Shown one piece after another: positions 25,440 through 35,013 of a DNA stretch of 64,000 bases. This DNA is from DASVFB01 sp963766345 (GTDB lineage Bacteria > Actinomycetota > Thermoleophilia > Gaiellales > Gaiellaceae): contig CAVXZL010000008.1 of NCBI GenBank assembly GCA_963766345.1, positions 1-64,000 of the forward strand, in the 5' to 3' direction. The stretch's first letter is position 1; every line of letters starts with the position of its first letter. The position numbers and the translations under genes are program-made. A model generated the notes under the pieces. That model saw only the letters and a program-made list of their open reading frames with translations. It had not been told where the DNA came from and ran no database searches.

Positions 25440-26459
25440 GTGCCGCCCTTCCGCATCGGGGTCATGCAGCTGACGATGGAGCCGGTCGGCGAGATGCTCG
25501 CGACCGCGCGCCTGCTCGACGAGACCGGCTTCGACACGATCTTCCTCGCCGAGGCGTATCCCTGGTGGCGCAAGCACCAGATGGAGGCGCGTTCGTCGAC
25601 GGGCGTGTCCGCGCTGATGGCCGCGCAGACGTCGCAGCTGACGATCGCCTGGGGGATCATCTCGCCGTTCACGCGCCACCCGGTGCAGGTCGCGATGGAC
25701 GCGCGCGTCGTGCAGGAGCTCGCGCCGGGGCGCTTCATCCTCGGCTTCGGGACGTCGAAGATCTTCCTCAACAACGCGCTCATGCAGACGAACAAGACGC
25801 TCGGGCCGATGCGCGACGCGGTCGCGATCGTCCGCGGCGTGCTCGGCGGCGATGCGTTCCGCTACGAGGGCGAGACGTGGAGCGCCGACGTGCCGGCGAT
25901 GGACGCCGACGCTCCGCACGAAGTGCCGCCCGTCTACGTCGCGGCGACCGCGCCGAAGATGCAGGCGCTCGCCGGCGAGATCGGCGACGGCTGCCTCACG
26001 CCGTCGATCACGACGCCCGCATTCGTGCGGTACACGCGCGACAACGTCAAGGCGGACATCGACATCGGCTGCACGGTCGTCGCGTCGATCGGGGAGGATC
26101 GCGACGAGGGGCGCGAGGGCGCACGCGAGATCGCCGGCATGTACCTCGCGAACAAGGTGCAGAACATCAAGGGCGCTGCCGACACGCTGCTCGACCTCGC
26201 GAACATCGACGTGGAAGAGATCCGTCCGGTCGCGGACGCGATGGAGCGTGGCGGTCGGCTCGCTGCGAAGGAGCAGGTGACCGACTCGATCCTCGACCGG
26301 TGCAAGCCGATCGCGGGGACGCCCTCCGACTGCATCGAGGCGATCGAGGAGTACCGCGAAGCCGGTTGCACGCACGTCATGCTCGAGCTGTGGGGCGCCA
26401 AGCGGCACGAGCAGATCCGGCTGTTCGCCGAGAAGGTGCTGCCGCAGTTCCGCACGTGA
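25440..26459 (+). CDS. LLM-class flavin oxidoreductase (F420-dependent type)
   Basis: A 339-residue luciferase-like TIM-barrel oxidoreductase. Conserved LLM features include ARLLDETGFDTIFLAEAYPW, ISPFTRHPVQVAMDARVVQE, PGRFILGFG and PPVYVAATAPKMQALAGEIG. Actinobacterial members usually take coenzyme F420 as hydride carrier, but FMN-dependent relatives exist. GTG at 25440 sets the start. The stop overlaps the GTG of the next gene, beginning a chain of overlapping catabolic-looking genes. Confidence 0.88.
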   Translation: MPPFRIGVMQLTMEPVGEMLATARLLDETGFDTIFLAEAYPWWRKHQMEARSSTGVSALMAAQTSQLTIAWGIISPFTRHPVQVAMDARVVQELAPGRFILGFGTSKIFLNNALMQTNKTLGPMRDAVAIVRGVLGGDAFRYEGETWSADVPAMDADAPHEVPPVYVAATAPKMQALAGEIGDGCLTPSITTPAFVRYTRDNVKADIDIGCTVVASIGEDRDEGREGAREIAGMYLANKVQNIKGAADTLLDLANIDVEEIRPVADAMERGGRLAAKEQVTDSILDRCKPIAGTPSDCIEAIEEYREAGCTHVMLELWGAKRHEQIRLFAEKVLPQFRT

Positions 26460-27064
26460 GCGCGATCGATCCCTTCGAGTCGAAGTGGCAGGCCTGGAAG
26501 CCGCTTGACGTCGCACGCCTGCTCGAACGCGTCAAGGCTCCCTGGTACGTCGCCGCGGGCTGGGCGCTCGACCTCTTCCTCGGCGGCGACCATCGCGAGC
26601 ACGATGACCTCGAGATCGCGGTTCCCAACACGCGTTTCGACGAGGTCGCGGAGGTGCTCGGCGACCTCGAGATCTTCCTCATCACCGACAAGACCGAGGC
26701 AACGCCGCTCGCGGAGGCGCGCGACCGCTTCTTCGACACGCACCAGACCTGGGTGCGGGAACCCGCCTCGGGGTTCTGGCGCTTCGACGTCTTCCGCGAG
26801 CCGTCCGAAGGCGGTACGTGGATCTGCCGGCGAGAGCCTGCCATCCGACTCCCGTACGAGCGCCTGATCGAGCGGACGGATGACGGGATTCCCTACGGCG
26901 CGCCCGAGGTGATCCTCCTGATGAAGGCGAAGCACGCGCACCTGGAGAAGAACGAGCGCGACCTCGCCGCGGCGCTGCCGAGGCTCGAGACGGAACGCCG
27001 CGTCTGGCTCCGCGACGCGGTCGCGCGCGTACATCCCGGGCACAAGTGGCTGGACGTCCTGTGA
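26456..27064 (+). CDS. Nucleotidyltransferase-fold protein (aminoglycoside adenylyltransferase-like)
   Basis: A 202-residue protein of the AadA/LinB-like nucleotidyltransferase fold. The core AAGWALDLFLGGDHREHDDLEI matches the GWAID..LG...R.H.D.DI pattern of aminoglycoside-2''-adenylyltransferase-like proteins. Position E70 stands where a catalytic aspartate is usual (DDLEIAV), so activity is uncertain. Many chromosomal members have no resistance role. It overlaps the LLM gene by 4 bases and the M20 gene by 4 bases. Confidence 0.78.
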   Translation: MSAIDPFESKWQAWKPLDVARLLERVKAPWYVAAGWALDLFLGGDHREHDDLEIAVPNTRFDEVAEVLGDLEIFLITDKTEATPLAEARDRFFDTHQTWVREPASGFWRFDVFREPSEGGTWICRREPAIRLPYERLIERTDDGIPYGAPEVILLMKAKHAHLEKNERDLAAALPRLETERRVWLRDAVARVHPGHKWLDVL

Positions 27065-28254
27065 TCGACCGCGCGCGCCTCGTCGACCTGGCATTGCGGC
27101 TCGTGTCGACGCCGTCGTTCACGGGCTCCGAGGAGGCAGCGGCCGCCTTGATGCGCGACGAGCTCGAGTCGATCGGCCTGCAGACGCAGTGGCAGCAGGT
27201 CGAGGACGGCCGCGCGAACGTCCTCGGCACGTGGGCGGGGACCGGCGGGGGGCCGACGCTGATGTTCAACGGGCACCTCGACACGTCGTACTCCGGGCGC
27301 GAGCCGTGGCTGCAGGGCATTCCCGGCTTCCAGCCCGAGGGGTTCGAGCGCGACGGCCGCATCTACGGGCTCGGCATCTCCAACATGAAGGGCGCGGTCG
27401 CCTGTTACGTCGAAGCGGTGCGCGCGCTGCAGGACGCGGGCGTGCGTCTGCGCGGCGACGTGTTGATCGCGGCCGTTGCGGGCGAGATCGAGAAGACGCA
27501 GCAGGGGGACGCGCAGGGAGCGGAGTTCCGCGGCTACGCGGCCGGCTCGCGCTATCTCGTCACGCACGGCGGCGTCGCCGACATGTGCATCCTCGGCGAG
27601 CCGACCGAGAACAAGCTCGTGCTCGCGCATTTCGGGTCGCTCTGGCTGCGTCTCTCGACGCACGGGCCGTTCATGCACACGGCGTTCAGCGCGGGGCGGC
27701 GCGAGGCGAACTCGATCCTGCGCATGCGCGTCGTGCTCGACGCGGTGCTCGAGTGGCTGCATCGCTGGGAGCACGAGATGTCGTACGGCGACGTGCGCGG
27801 TGTCGCGAACGTGGGCGCCATCGAAGGCGGGTTCGGCTGGCGGGTCTCGCGTACGCCGCACCGCACGGATCTCTTCGTCGATCTGCGCGTGCCGCCGGAC
27901 GTGCCGATGGCGGACGCGCGGCGGAAGGCGCTCGAGTTCGCGCGCTCGCTCGACGGGGTGGACGCGGAGGTGTACGTGACCGCGCCCGGCGCGGAGATCG
28001 CTGCGGACCATCCGCTCGTCGGTGCATTGGATCAGGCGCACCAGGAGGTGTTCGGCGCGGCGCCCGAGAGTGACGTCACACGCTGGTTCTCCGACGCATC
28101 GGTGCTGACGCGCTACGGGATCCCGACGGTGAACTACGGAACGTCCTCGGGGCTCCCCGACGCGGAGCTGGGTGAGAATCTCGCCATCGACGGGCTCGTG
28201 AAGACCGCTGAGGTGTACGCGCGCGCCGCAATGAGCGTGTGCGAGCTCGCATGA
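27061..28254 (+). CDS. M20-family metallopeptidase
   Basis: A 397-residue zinc hydrolase of the ArgE/DapE/CPG2 type, which releases amino acids from N-acyl amino acids or short peptides. Zinc-ligand segments: FNGHLDTS, GISNMKGAVACY, AGEIEKTQQGD and ILGEPTENKL. The dimerisation domain lies in the middle, with THGPFMHTAFS. The GTG start at 27061 overlaps the preceding stop. No signal peptide, so it is cytoplasmic. Exact substrate unknown; context is peptide or amino-acid catabolism. Confidence 0.9.
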   Translation: MIDRARLVDLALRLVSTPSFTGSEEAAAALMRDELESIGLQTQWQQVEDGRANVLGTWAGTGGGPTLMFNGHLDTSYSGREPWLQGIPGFQPEGFERDGRIYGLGISNMKGAVACYVEAVRALQDAGVRLRGDVLIAAVAGEIEKTQQGDAQGAEFRGYAAGSRYLVTHGGVADMCILGEPTENKLVLAHFGSLWLRLSTHGPFMHTAFSAGRREANSILRMRVVLDAVLEWLHRWEHEMSYGDVRGVANVGAIEGGFGWRVSRTPHRTDLFVDLRVPPDVPMADARRKALEFARSLDGVDAEVYVTAPGAEIAADHPLVGALDQAHQEVFGAAPESDVTRWFSDASVLTRYGIPTVNYGTSSGLPDAELGENLAIDGLVKTAEVYARAAMSVCELA

Positions 28255-28280
28255 GCAGGGGCGTCTCGACTGCGCCACGG

Positions 28281-28420
28281 CGGCTGTGGACGAATCGTCA
28301 CAACGCCGCAACGGTGTCTGACACCGATCGGGGCGGAGACACGTCTCGGCCGACGGGGTCGCGGTGCGCCGAACCGCTCCACGCCGTGCCTGGCACCACT
28401 CATGGGTGTCTGACACCTCG
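28281..28420. repeat. Intergenic repeat with GGTGTC-T-GACACC palindromes
   Basis: The spacer after the M20 gene holds GGCTGTGGACGAATCGTC (from 28283) and two copies of the palindrome GGTGTCTGACACC (near 28313 and 28405). The spacer at 41853-41935 has the matching GGCTGTGGATGAATCGTC followed by a related palindrome GGGGTCAGACCCC. This looks like a dispersed intergenic repeat unit. Confidence 0.55.
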
Positions 28421-28462
28421 TGACGTCCCGTCCGGACGCGGCGCAGGAGAATCTCCGGCGCC

Positions 28463-29023
28463 GTGACCGACGACGTATACACGCTGCCGCCCGACCTCCC
28501 GGCGCCCGTGGACGACGGCGCGGCCGATCATCTGCTCGGCACGATGCTGCCGCAGATCACGCTCGAGTCGTCGCAGGGCCCGGTGTCGATACGTCAGCTG
28601 AGCCGCGAGCGACTCGTCCTGTACATCTATCCGCGCGCAGGTCGACCGGGGCGGCCGTCGCTGCCCGGCTGGGACGACATCCCGGGTGCGCGGGGCTGCA
28701 CGCCGCAGTCGTGTGCGTTCCGCGACCACGCGGCGGAGCTTGCAGAGCTCGGCGCGAGCGTTGCGGGGCTGTCGGCACAGACGCTCGACGACCAGGTCGA
28801 GTTCGCGGAGCGGAACCACATTCCCTATCCGGTGATCGCGGACCCGGAGCTGCGCTTCGGCGCGGCGCTGCGGCTGCCGACGTTCGAGGCGGGAGGCGTG
28901 ACGCTCTACAAGCGGATCACGCTCGTCGCCGAAGCGTGCGCGATCGCCAAGCTGTTCTACCCGGTCTTCCCGCCGGACAAGAACGCCGAAGAAGTTGCCG
29001 TGTGGCTGCGAGGGCGCACGTGA
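28463..29023 (+). CDS. Peroxiredoxin, BCP/PrxQ type
   Basis: A 186-residue thiol peroxidase of the BCP/PrxQ group. Peroxidatic and resolving cysteines sit in GARGCTPQSCAFRDH with the usual four-residue spacing. An unusually long insertion (about residues 55-75, PRAGRPGRPSLPGWDD) precedes the motif. It reduces peroxides using thioredoxin-like donors. GTG start at 28463. The stop overlaps the FAH-family gene. Confidence 0.9.
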   Translation: MTDDVYTLPPDLPAPVDDGAADHLLGTMLPQITLESSQGPVSIRQLSRERLVLYIYPRAGRPGRPSLPGWDDIPGARGCTPQSCAFRDHAAELAELGASVAGLSAQTLDDQVEFAERNHIPYPVIADPELRFGAALRLPTFEAGGVTLYKRITLVAEACAIAKLFYPVFPPDKNAEEVAVWLRGRT

Positions 29024-29886
29024 AGCTCGTCACGTTCGACGACGGCAGGGTCGGCCGCGTCGACGGCGACACGGTCGTCGAGCTGGACGTCCCGTCGACG
29101 CGTGAGTACTTCGAGCGCGGCGGCGCGGACGACGCGGGCCGCGAGCATGCGCTCGCCGACGTGAAGCTGCGCGCGCCGATCGTCCCGAAGAAGTTCTTCC
29201 ACACGGCGGGCAACTTCCGCGAGCACGAGGACGAGTCGAAGCGCGTCGACTGGTCGCACGAGATCGCGCCTTGGATCGTCTTCTTCCAGAACGTCGACGC
29301 GATCGTCGGGCCGGACGACCCGGTCGTCTACCCGGAGCATCTGACCGAGGAGCTCGACTACGAGCTCGAGCTCGCGGTCGTGCTCAAGAAGGGCGGCAAG
29401 TGGTTCTCGCCCGACGAGGCGGCCGACTACATCGGCGGGTACGTGATCTTCAACGACATCACGGCGCGTGACATCCAGCGGCGCGAGATGCGTTCCGGCG
29501 TGTTCTCGTTCTGCAAGGCGATCGACACGTTCTGCCCGCTCGGGCCGTGGATCGTGACGCCGGACGAGGTGCCGGACCCGCACGACCTGCGGATGGAGCT
29601 GCGCGTGAACGGCGAGGCGCGGCAGACGTCGCACAGCGGGAACATGAGCGTGACGATCCCGGAGATCCTGTCGCACTACTCGGCGCTCGGCTACTCGCCG
29701 GGCGACGTGCTGTCGACCGGGACGGTGAGCGGCGTCGCGGGGTTCAGCGAGGATGCCGCGTCGCTCTACCTGAAGCCGGGCGACGTGATCGAGGCGGAGA
29801 TCGAGCGGATCGGGGTCCTGCGCAACCCGGTCGTGTCCTGGCAGGAGGCGCACGGCGAGCCTGCGCCGGCGCGCGTGCAGTGGTGA
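29020..29886 (+). CDS. Fumarylacetoacetate hydrolase family protein
   Basis: A 288-residue FAH-fold hydrolase or decarboxylase that acts on acylpyruvate-like catabolic intermediates. The metal site is visible as TEELDYELELAVVLKKGG (E-x-E) and FNDITARD (Asp). GPWIVTPDEVPDPHDL and LSTGTVSGV are also typical. GTG at 29020 overlaps the peroxiredoxin stop. Family members take part in aromatic and amino-acid degradation, which fits the surrounding genes, but the substrate is not determined. Confidence 0.9.
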   Translation: MKLVTFDDGRVGRVDGDTVVELDVPSTREYFERGGADDAGREHALADVKLRAPIVPKKFFHTAGNFREHEDESKRVDWSHEIAPWIVFFQNVDAIVGPDDPVVYPEHLTEELDYELELAVVLKKGGKWFSPDEAADYIGGYVIFNDITARDIQRREMRSGVFSFCKAIDTFCPLGPWIVTPDEVPDPHDLRMELRVNGEARQTSHSGNMSVTIPEILSHYSALGYSPGDVLSTGTVSGVAGFSEDAASLYLKPGDVIEAEIERIGVLRNPVVSWQEAHGEPAPARVQW

Positions 29887-29920
29887 ACGGCGCGCGGCTG
29901 CGGACGGGCCTTCGCCCGCA

Positions 29921-29939
29921 CCCCCACCCTGGGTGGGGG
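29921..29939 (+). terminator. GC-rich palindrome between catabolic genes
   Basis: CCCCCACCC T GGGTGGGGG forms a 9-bp arm inverted repeat 35 bases after the FAH gene and about 115 bases before the M24 gene. No T-tract. It could be a terminator or transcript-stabilising hairpin. Confidence 0.4.
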
Positions 29940-30055
29940 CCGTTCCCGCCGTCCCGCGGCGGTCGACGCTACCTCGAAACGGCGCACCCGGTCGTGCCGA
30001 GTTCGTATCGATTCTCCGCACGCGCACGCCCCGCGCAAGCCGACGACGACGCGTT

Positions 30056-31219
30056 GTGAGCTGGCCGCGCGACGTCGCGAAGCTCGAGCGCGTCCGCGCG
30101 CTCATGGCCGAGGAGGACGTCGACGCACTCGTCGTGCGTGCGCCCGACAACGTCCTCTACCTGTCGAACTTCCTGCCGATGAAGGGCTACGACATCGTCG
30201 TCTTCCCGCGCGAGGGCGAAGCGACGTTGGTCGCGCTCGAGCCGTCGCTCGACGACGCACGCCGTACGGCCTGGACGGATGACGTCCGCCTGTTCAAGGG
30301 ATACGACGAGCGCGATCCGCGTCCTCCGACGGCGCGTGCCCTCGAGCTCGCGCAGAAGGTCTGCCGCGAGCGCGGGCTCGAGCGCATCGGGCTCGAGCTG
30401 AGCCAGGGCACGCAGACGGCGGACCGCATGCTCGGCGAGCCGACGACGCCGACCGCCGCGCTTTTCGAGGCGTTCGCGAACCGCGTCGATGCGAGCGCGC
30501 TCCTCGCGCAGGCCCGCGCGATCAAGACGGAGCAGGAGATCGAGCGGATGCGGCTCGCGAACGAGCTTGCGGCGCTCGCTCTCGAACGCGTCAAGGAGAG
30601 CCTCCGTCCCGGGATGACGGAGGCGCAGGCGGCCGCCGAGTGGGAGGGCGCCGTGCATGCGATCGGCACCGGGTACGAGAACAAGGTCGAGAACGCGCGC
30701 GGCTACTCGCTGGTGTGGTCGGGCCCCGGCATCAAGACGTTCACGGCGACGAGCGACCGCCCGATCTCCGAGCACGAGCCGACGCTGTTCGAGATCTGGG
30801 TCAGCGCCGACGGCTACTGGTGCGACCACACGAAGAACCTCTGCCCGGGCGAGCTCGATCCGCGCTACGCGGAGCTCGAGCAACAGCTGCTCGGCATCTA
30901 CGACGACGCGGTCGCGCACTGCCGGGACGGCGCCGACCTCGCGGAGCTCGACCGGCTCGTCCGCAAGGGCATCTCGGACGCCGGATACCCGGGCCAACCG
31001 TCGCACCCGATCGCGCACGGCGTCGGAGCGCGCGCGCACGAGCCGCCGTACGCGCATCAGGCCGGCACGGGCACGATCCGCCGGAACATGGTGCTCGCGA
31101 TCGAGCCCGGCATCTACTGGGAGGGCGGCGGCGGCCTGCGCGTCGAGGACAACTGGCTGATCACCGACGGCGCGCCCGAGAAGCTGTGCCGCTTCCCAGA
31201 CGGGATCGTCCGCACGTGA
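30056..31219 (+). CDS. M24-family peptidase (Xaa-Pro aminopeptidase-like)
   Basis: A 387-residue protein with an N-terminal creatinase-type domain and a C-terminal pita-bread domain. Metal positions read E (FEIWVSADGYWCDHT, where Asp is usual), D (CDHT), H (IAHGVGARAHEPP), E (AIEPGIYW) and E (RVEDNW), so the site is nearly complete with one conservative Asp-to-Glu change. It probably cleaves X-Pro peptides or a related amide. GTG at 30056, and the stop overlaps the next gene's start. A more diverged M24 relative lies at 42859-43920. Confidence 0.87.
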   Translation: MSWPRDVAKLERVRALMAEEDVDALVVRAPDNVLYLSNFLPMKGYDIVVFPREGEATLVALEPSLDDARRTAWTDDVRLFKGYDERDPRPPTARALELAQKVCRERGLERIGLELSQGTQTADRMLGEPTTPTAALFEAFANRVDASALLAQARAIKTEQEIERMRLANELAALALERVKESLRPGMTEAQAAAEWEGAVHAIGTGYENKVENARGYSLVWSGPGIKTFTATSDRPISEHEPTLFEIWVSADGYWCDHTKNLCPGELDPRYAELEQQLLGIYDDAVAHCRDGADLAELDRLVRKGISDAGYPGQPSHPIAHGVGARAHEPPYAHQAGTGTIRRNMVLAIEPGIYWEGGGGLRVEDNWLITDGAPEKLCRFPDGIVRT

Positions 31220-32388
31220 GCGTCCCGCCGGACAAGCTCTACCTCGGCGATCTGAACGCCCACGCGCTCGGCGACCGGCCACGCCGGCACGTCGGGCTCT
31301 ACGACACGACGCTCCGCGACGGCGAGCAGGCCGTCGGCGTGGCGCTCGACCCGGAGCAGAAGCTCGAGATCGCGCGCCTGCTCGACGGGCTCGGCATCGA
31401 CCGGATCGAGGCCGGCTTCCCGCGCGTGTCCGCGGACGACGCGCGCGCGATCCAGCTCATCGGCGACGCAGGACTCGACGCCGAGATCTGGGGCTTCTCG
31501 CGCGCGGTTCCCGCCGACGTCGAGGCGCTGATCGAGCTCGGCCTGCATCACTCCGTAATCGAGGCGCCGGTCTCAGACTTGAAGCTGAAGGCGTACGGCG
31601 TGGAGCCCGACGTGATGCTCGAACGCATCCGCAAGGCCGTCTCCTTCGCCGTCGAGCACGACATCACGGTCGCGTACTTCGGCGTCGACGGCACGCGCGC
31701 CGACCTGAGCTTTCTCGAGCGCGTGTACAAGACCGCCGTCGAGGCGGGCGCGCGCGAGGCGGTGGTCGTCGACACCCTCGGCGTCGCGACACCGGAGGCG
31801 GCTGCGTACCTGATCGATCAGGTGCGCAGCTGGGTCGACGTACCGATCCACTGGCACGGCCACAACGACTTCGGCCTCGCCACCGCCGCTGCCGTGGCCG
31901 CCGTCAACGCGGGCGCGACATGGATCCACGGCACGATCAACGGCATGGGCGAGCGCGCCGGCAACGCGAGCCTTCCGGAGGTCGCGCTCGCGCTCGGCGC
32001 GCTCTACGGCGTGGACACGAACCTGAAGCTCGAGCGGGCGCGCGAGGTATCGGAGCGCGTCCGGGACCTTGCCGGCTCTGCGTTCGAGCCGTGGAAGCCG
32101 CTCGTCGGCGAGACGCTCTTCCGCCGCGAGTCGGGCGCCGTTGCGTCGCAGTTCCACGACCCTCCGTCGATCGAGCCGTACGCGGCCGATCTCGTCGCCG
32201 CCGACCGCGTGCTCGTGCTCGGCAAGAAGTCGGGCCTCGACTCGATCCGGATCAAGGCGGCCGAGCTCGGCCTCGACGTTCCGGAGGAGAAGCACGCAGA
32301 CCTCCTCGCGCGCGTCAAAGAGCTCGGCGCGAAGAAGCGCGGCCTCGTCAGCGACGAGGAGTTCCGCCAGCTCGCCGCGACGCTCTGA
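31216..32388 (+). CDS. 2-isopropylmalate/homocitrate synthase-like protein
   Basis: A 390-residue HMGL-like TIM-barrel enzyme that condenses acetyl-CoA with a 2-oxo acid. Signatures: LYDTTLRDGEQA, RIEAGFPRVS, the metal-binding HWHGHNDFGLATA and GERAGNASLPEV. The C-terminal allosteric domain of true LeuA is absent, as in homocitrate synthase (NifV) and citramalate-type enzymes. The product (isopropylmalate, homocitrate or methyl-homologues) cannot be told from sequence. Its 3' end overlaps the convergent permease gene by 41 bases. Confidence 0.85.
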   Translation: MSVPPDKLYLGDLNAHALGDRPRRHVGLYDTTLRDGEQAVGVALDPEQKLEIARLLDGLGIDRIEAGFPRVSADDARAIQLIGDAGLDAEIWGFSRAVPADVEALIELGLHHSVIEAPVSDLKLKAYGVEPDVMLERIRKAVSFAVEHDITVAYFGVDGTRADLSFLERVYKTAVEAGAREAVVVDTLGVATPEAAAYLIDQVRSWVDVPIHWHGHNDFGLATAAAVAAVNAGATWIHGTINGMGERAGNASLPEVALALGALYGVDTNLKLERAREVSERVRDLAGSAFEPWKPLVGETLFRRESGAVASQFHDPPSIEPYAADLVAADRVLVLGKKSGLDSIRIKAAELGLDVPEEKHADLLARVKELGAKKRGLVSDEEFRQLAATL

Positions 32389-33373
32389 AGCGCGGCAGCG
32401 AGAACTCGCGCCCGCGCGTCAGGCCCCGCGGCAGGAAGATCAGCACGATCACCATGAACGCCGCGACCGCGACCATGCGCGTCCCGTCCGGTGCATGCAG
32501 CCAGCTCACGGCGCCGTTCTCCGCGTCGCCGAGGAACGAGTCGAGCCCGCTCACGAGCAGTGCGCCGACGACCGCGCCCCAGAGGCTGCCCGCGCCGCCG
32601 ACGACCAGCATCGCCAACGACAGGAACGTGAAGTCGAGGAAGACGTCCTGCACGTTGATCGTCCCCTGGAAGTGCACGAACAGCGCGCCGGCGAAGCCGG
32701 ACAGCGCACCCGAGAGGACGAACGCCCACAGCCGCTGCCGGTGGACGTCGATGCCCGCGGCCTGCGCGGCGAACGGGTCCTCGCGCGCCGCACGGAGCTT
32801 CCGCCCGAGCGGGCTCAGCTGATACGCGAACGCGGCGCACGCGACGGCGATCGCGCCGATCGTCGCCTGCCACAGGTCCGTCGTCTCCGGCACCGTCGAC
32901 AAGGTCAGAGGCCCGGGGCCGATCTTCTCCCAGTTCCGCACGATGTTCTGCGTGATCTCGAGCACGGCGAACGTTGCGATTCCCGCGGCGAGCCCCGAGA
33001 GGCGCATGAGCGGAATACCGACGAGCAGCGCGAACACGGCGCCGGCCGCTGCGGCGATCGCGAGCGAGCCGGCGTTCCCGACGGAGTGGTCGCGGATGAC
33101 CGAGAACACCTGCGGCAGGACGCTCGGCTTCGCGTCGGCGGGCACGGTGAGCTCGCCCGCGGCGTACGCGCCGACGATGAAGAAGCCGATCTGCCCGAAC
33201 GAGAGGACGCCCGAGTTGCCGACGAACACGTAGAGCGCGATGACGATCGCCGCGAAGATCAACGCGTTCTCGAGCTCGATCGCGCGGACGTCCGTGAGGA
33301 AGCTGCCGGCGAAGCCGACGAGCGCGAGCACCGTCACGGGGCCGAGCAGTGCGATCGCGTTCGCGCGCGTCAC
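32348..33373 (-). CDS. livM: Branched-chain amino-acid-type ABC transporter permease LivM
   Basis: A 341-residue inner-membrane permease with about 9 hydrophobic segments and the LivM landmark GNSGVLSFGQIGFFIVGAYA, plus the EAA-like loop SPLGRKLRAAREDPFAAQAA. GTG at 33373 overlaps the livH stop. The C-terminal 14 residues are encoded within the convergent synthase gene (41-base overlap). Last gene of the minus-strand operon K-G-F-H-M. Confidence 0.93.
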   Translation of the reverse strand: MTRANAIALLGPVTVLALVGFAGSFLTDVRAIELENALIFAAIVIALYVFVGNSGVLSFGQIGFFIVGAYAAGELTVPADAKPSVLPQVFSVIRDHSVGNAGSLAIAAAAGAVFALLVGIPLMRLSGLAAGIATFAVLEITQNIVRNWEKIGPGPLTLSTVPETTDLWQATIGAIAVACAAFAYQLSPLGRKLRAAREDPFAAQAAGIDVHRQRLWAFVLSGALSGFAGALFVHFQGTINVQDVFLDFTFLSLAMLVVGGAGSLWGAVVGALLVSGLDSFLGDAENGAVSWLHAPDGTRMVAVAAFMVIVLIFLPRGLTRGREFSLPRFRASRRAGGTPRR

Positions 33374-34281
33374 ACGCGCTCCACCGCGCTGCGCTCGCGC
33401 CGCACGAACAGGCCGTCCGGTCGCAGGAGCAGCACGAGGATCACGAGCGCGAACACGGCAGAGTCGAGATAGACGCCGCTCGTGAACGGCCACGCGCCCG
33501 TGCTCGGCAGGTAGCCGTTCAGCAGCCCCGTTGCGAAGCCGATTGCGAACCCGCCGAGCGTCGCGCTCCACAGCCGGTCGATCCCGCCGACGACGACGCC
33601 GACGAGCACGATGATCGTGTCGCGCAGCGCGTAGTCGGACGTGACGTACGGCGTCTCGACGGTCATGACGACGGCGACGATCGCCGCGATGACGCCGGAG
33701 AGGAGCACCGCGAGCGAGATCACGGCGTTCGCGCGCACGCCGAGCAGCCGCGCCGTCCGGAAGTCGGCCGCCGCTGCGCGCATGTGCAGGCCGAGGACCG
33801 TGCGGTTCAGGAGCAGCAGCAGCAGCGCGAGCGTGACGGCGGCGACGACGATCGCGACGATCCAGATCCAGCGCACGATCAGCCGCCCGTCCCCGATCGG
33901 GCCGTTCAGCCCGGTGAGCGTCCCGACGGTCTTCCCGAGCACGCCGAGCCTGAGCGTCGCGATGCTCTGCAGCAGGAAGCTGATCGCGAACGTCGCCACG
34001 AGCATCGTCGCCGGCGATGCGCCGTGGCGCCGAAGCGGCCGGAACGCGACGAGGTCCATCGTCATCGTCAGCGCGATCACGACCGCGAAGCAGACGAGGA
34101 TGCTCAGGACCGGGTCGAGGTCGTTCGTCAGAGCGAGCGCGTAGGCGCCCGCCATCACGAGTTGCCCGTACGCGAAGTTGACGAGCCGCAGCACGCCGAA
34201 GACGAGCCCGATCCCGACCGCCATCAACGCGTACACGGCGCCCGTTGCCGTCGCGTCGATCAGCGTCTGGACGGTCGTCAC
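33370..34281 (-). CDS. livH: Branched-chain amino-acid-type ABC transporter permease LivH
   Basis: A 303-residue permease with about 8 membrane segments: LIDATATGAVYALMAVGIGL at the N-terminus and VNFAYGQLVMAGAYA, the LivH form of the conserved glycine-rich loop. It pairs with LivM to form the membrane channel. Overlaps both neighbours by 4 bases. Confidence 0.94.
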   Translation of the reverse strand: MTTVQTLIDATATGAVYALMAVGIGLVFGVLRLVNFAYGQLVMAGAYALALTNDLDPVLSILVCFAVVIALTMTMDLVAFRPLRRHGASPATMLVATFAISFLLQSIATLRLGVLGKTVGTLTGLNGPIGDGRLIVRWIWIVAIVVAAVTLALLLLLLNRTVLGLHMRAAAADFRTARLLGVRANAVISLAVLLSGVIAAIVAVVMTVETPYVTSDYALRDTIIVLVGVVVGGIDRLWSATLGGFAIGFATGLLNGYLPSTGAWPFTSGVYLDSAVFALVILVLLLRPDGLFVRRERSAVERV

Positions 34282-35000
34282 GAGCCGAAGTACGCGGCGA
34301 TCAGCCGCTCCGTGTCGCCCGCATCTCCAGGCCCGAACGTCGTCGTCAGCTCACCGTTCGAGAGCACGTAGCTGCGGTCGGCGAACGCCACGGTCCGCTG
34401 CGCGCGCTGCTCGACGAGCAGAACCGGCACGCCGCGCTTGCGGATCTCGCCAAGCGCTTCGAAGACGACGTCGACGAGCTGCGGCGCGAGACCGAGCGAC
34501 GGCTCGTCGAGGAGCAGCACGTCCGGACGCGCGACGAGGGCGCGCGCGATCGCGAGCTGCTGCTGCTGTCCGCCCGAGAGCGTCCCGGCTTGCCGCGACG
34601 CGAACTCTTCCACGATCGGGAAGAGCTCGTGCACCCACGCGATGTCGGCCGCGCGGTGCTCGCCGACGCGCGAGCGCCGCGCCGCGAGGCCGAGGCGCAG
34701 GTTCTCGCCGACTGTCAAATCCGGGTAGATGCGCCGGCCCTCCGGCACGAGCGCGATGCCGGACCGCGCGACGGCCTCCGGCGCGCGCCCGCGGATCGAC
34801 GTGCCGCCGAGCCGGATCTCACCGGCGTGCAGCGGGACGAGGCCCATGATCGCGTGCAGCGTCGTCGACTTGCCCGCGCCGTTCGGGCCGATCAGCCCGA
34901 CGATCTCGCCGCGCTCGAGCCGCAGGTCGAGACCGCGCACCGCCGCGACGGCGCCGTAGCGCACCTCGACGCCGCTCAGCTCGAGTACGGCTCCGCTCAC
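34278..35000 (-). CDS. livF: ABC transporter ATP-binding protein LivF
   Basis: A 240-residue ATPase: Walker A GPNGAGKSTT, signature LSGGQQQQLAIARAL, Walker B LLLDEPSLGLAP. It is the LivF type by length and by the LDLRLERGEIVGLIG start. GTG at 35000. It powers uptake with LivG. Confidence 0.94.
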   Translation of the reverse strand: MSGAVLELSGVEVRYGAVAAVRGLDLRLERGEIVGLIGPNGAGKSTTLHAIMGLVPLHAGEIRLGGTSIRGRAPEAVARSGIALVPEGRRIYPDLTVGENLRLGLAARRSRVGEHRAADIAWVHELFPIVEEFASRQAGTLSGGQQQQLAIARALVARPDVLLLDEPSLGLAPQLVDVVFEALGEIRKRGVPVLLVEQRAQRTVAFADRSYVLSNGELTTTFGPGDAGDTERLIAAYFGS

Positions 35001-35013
35001 TGCTCTTCCGGCC

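Noticed and set aside
26456..27064. Aminoglycoside resistance gene
   Set aside because: Only the general nucleotidyltransferase fold is visible, with an altered acidic motif and a chromosomal catabolic context. A resistance role is not supported.
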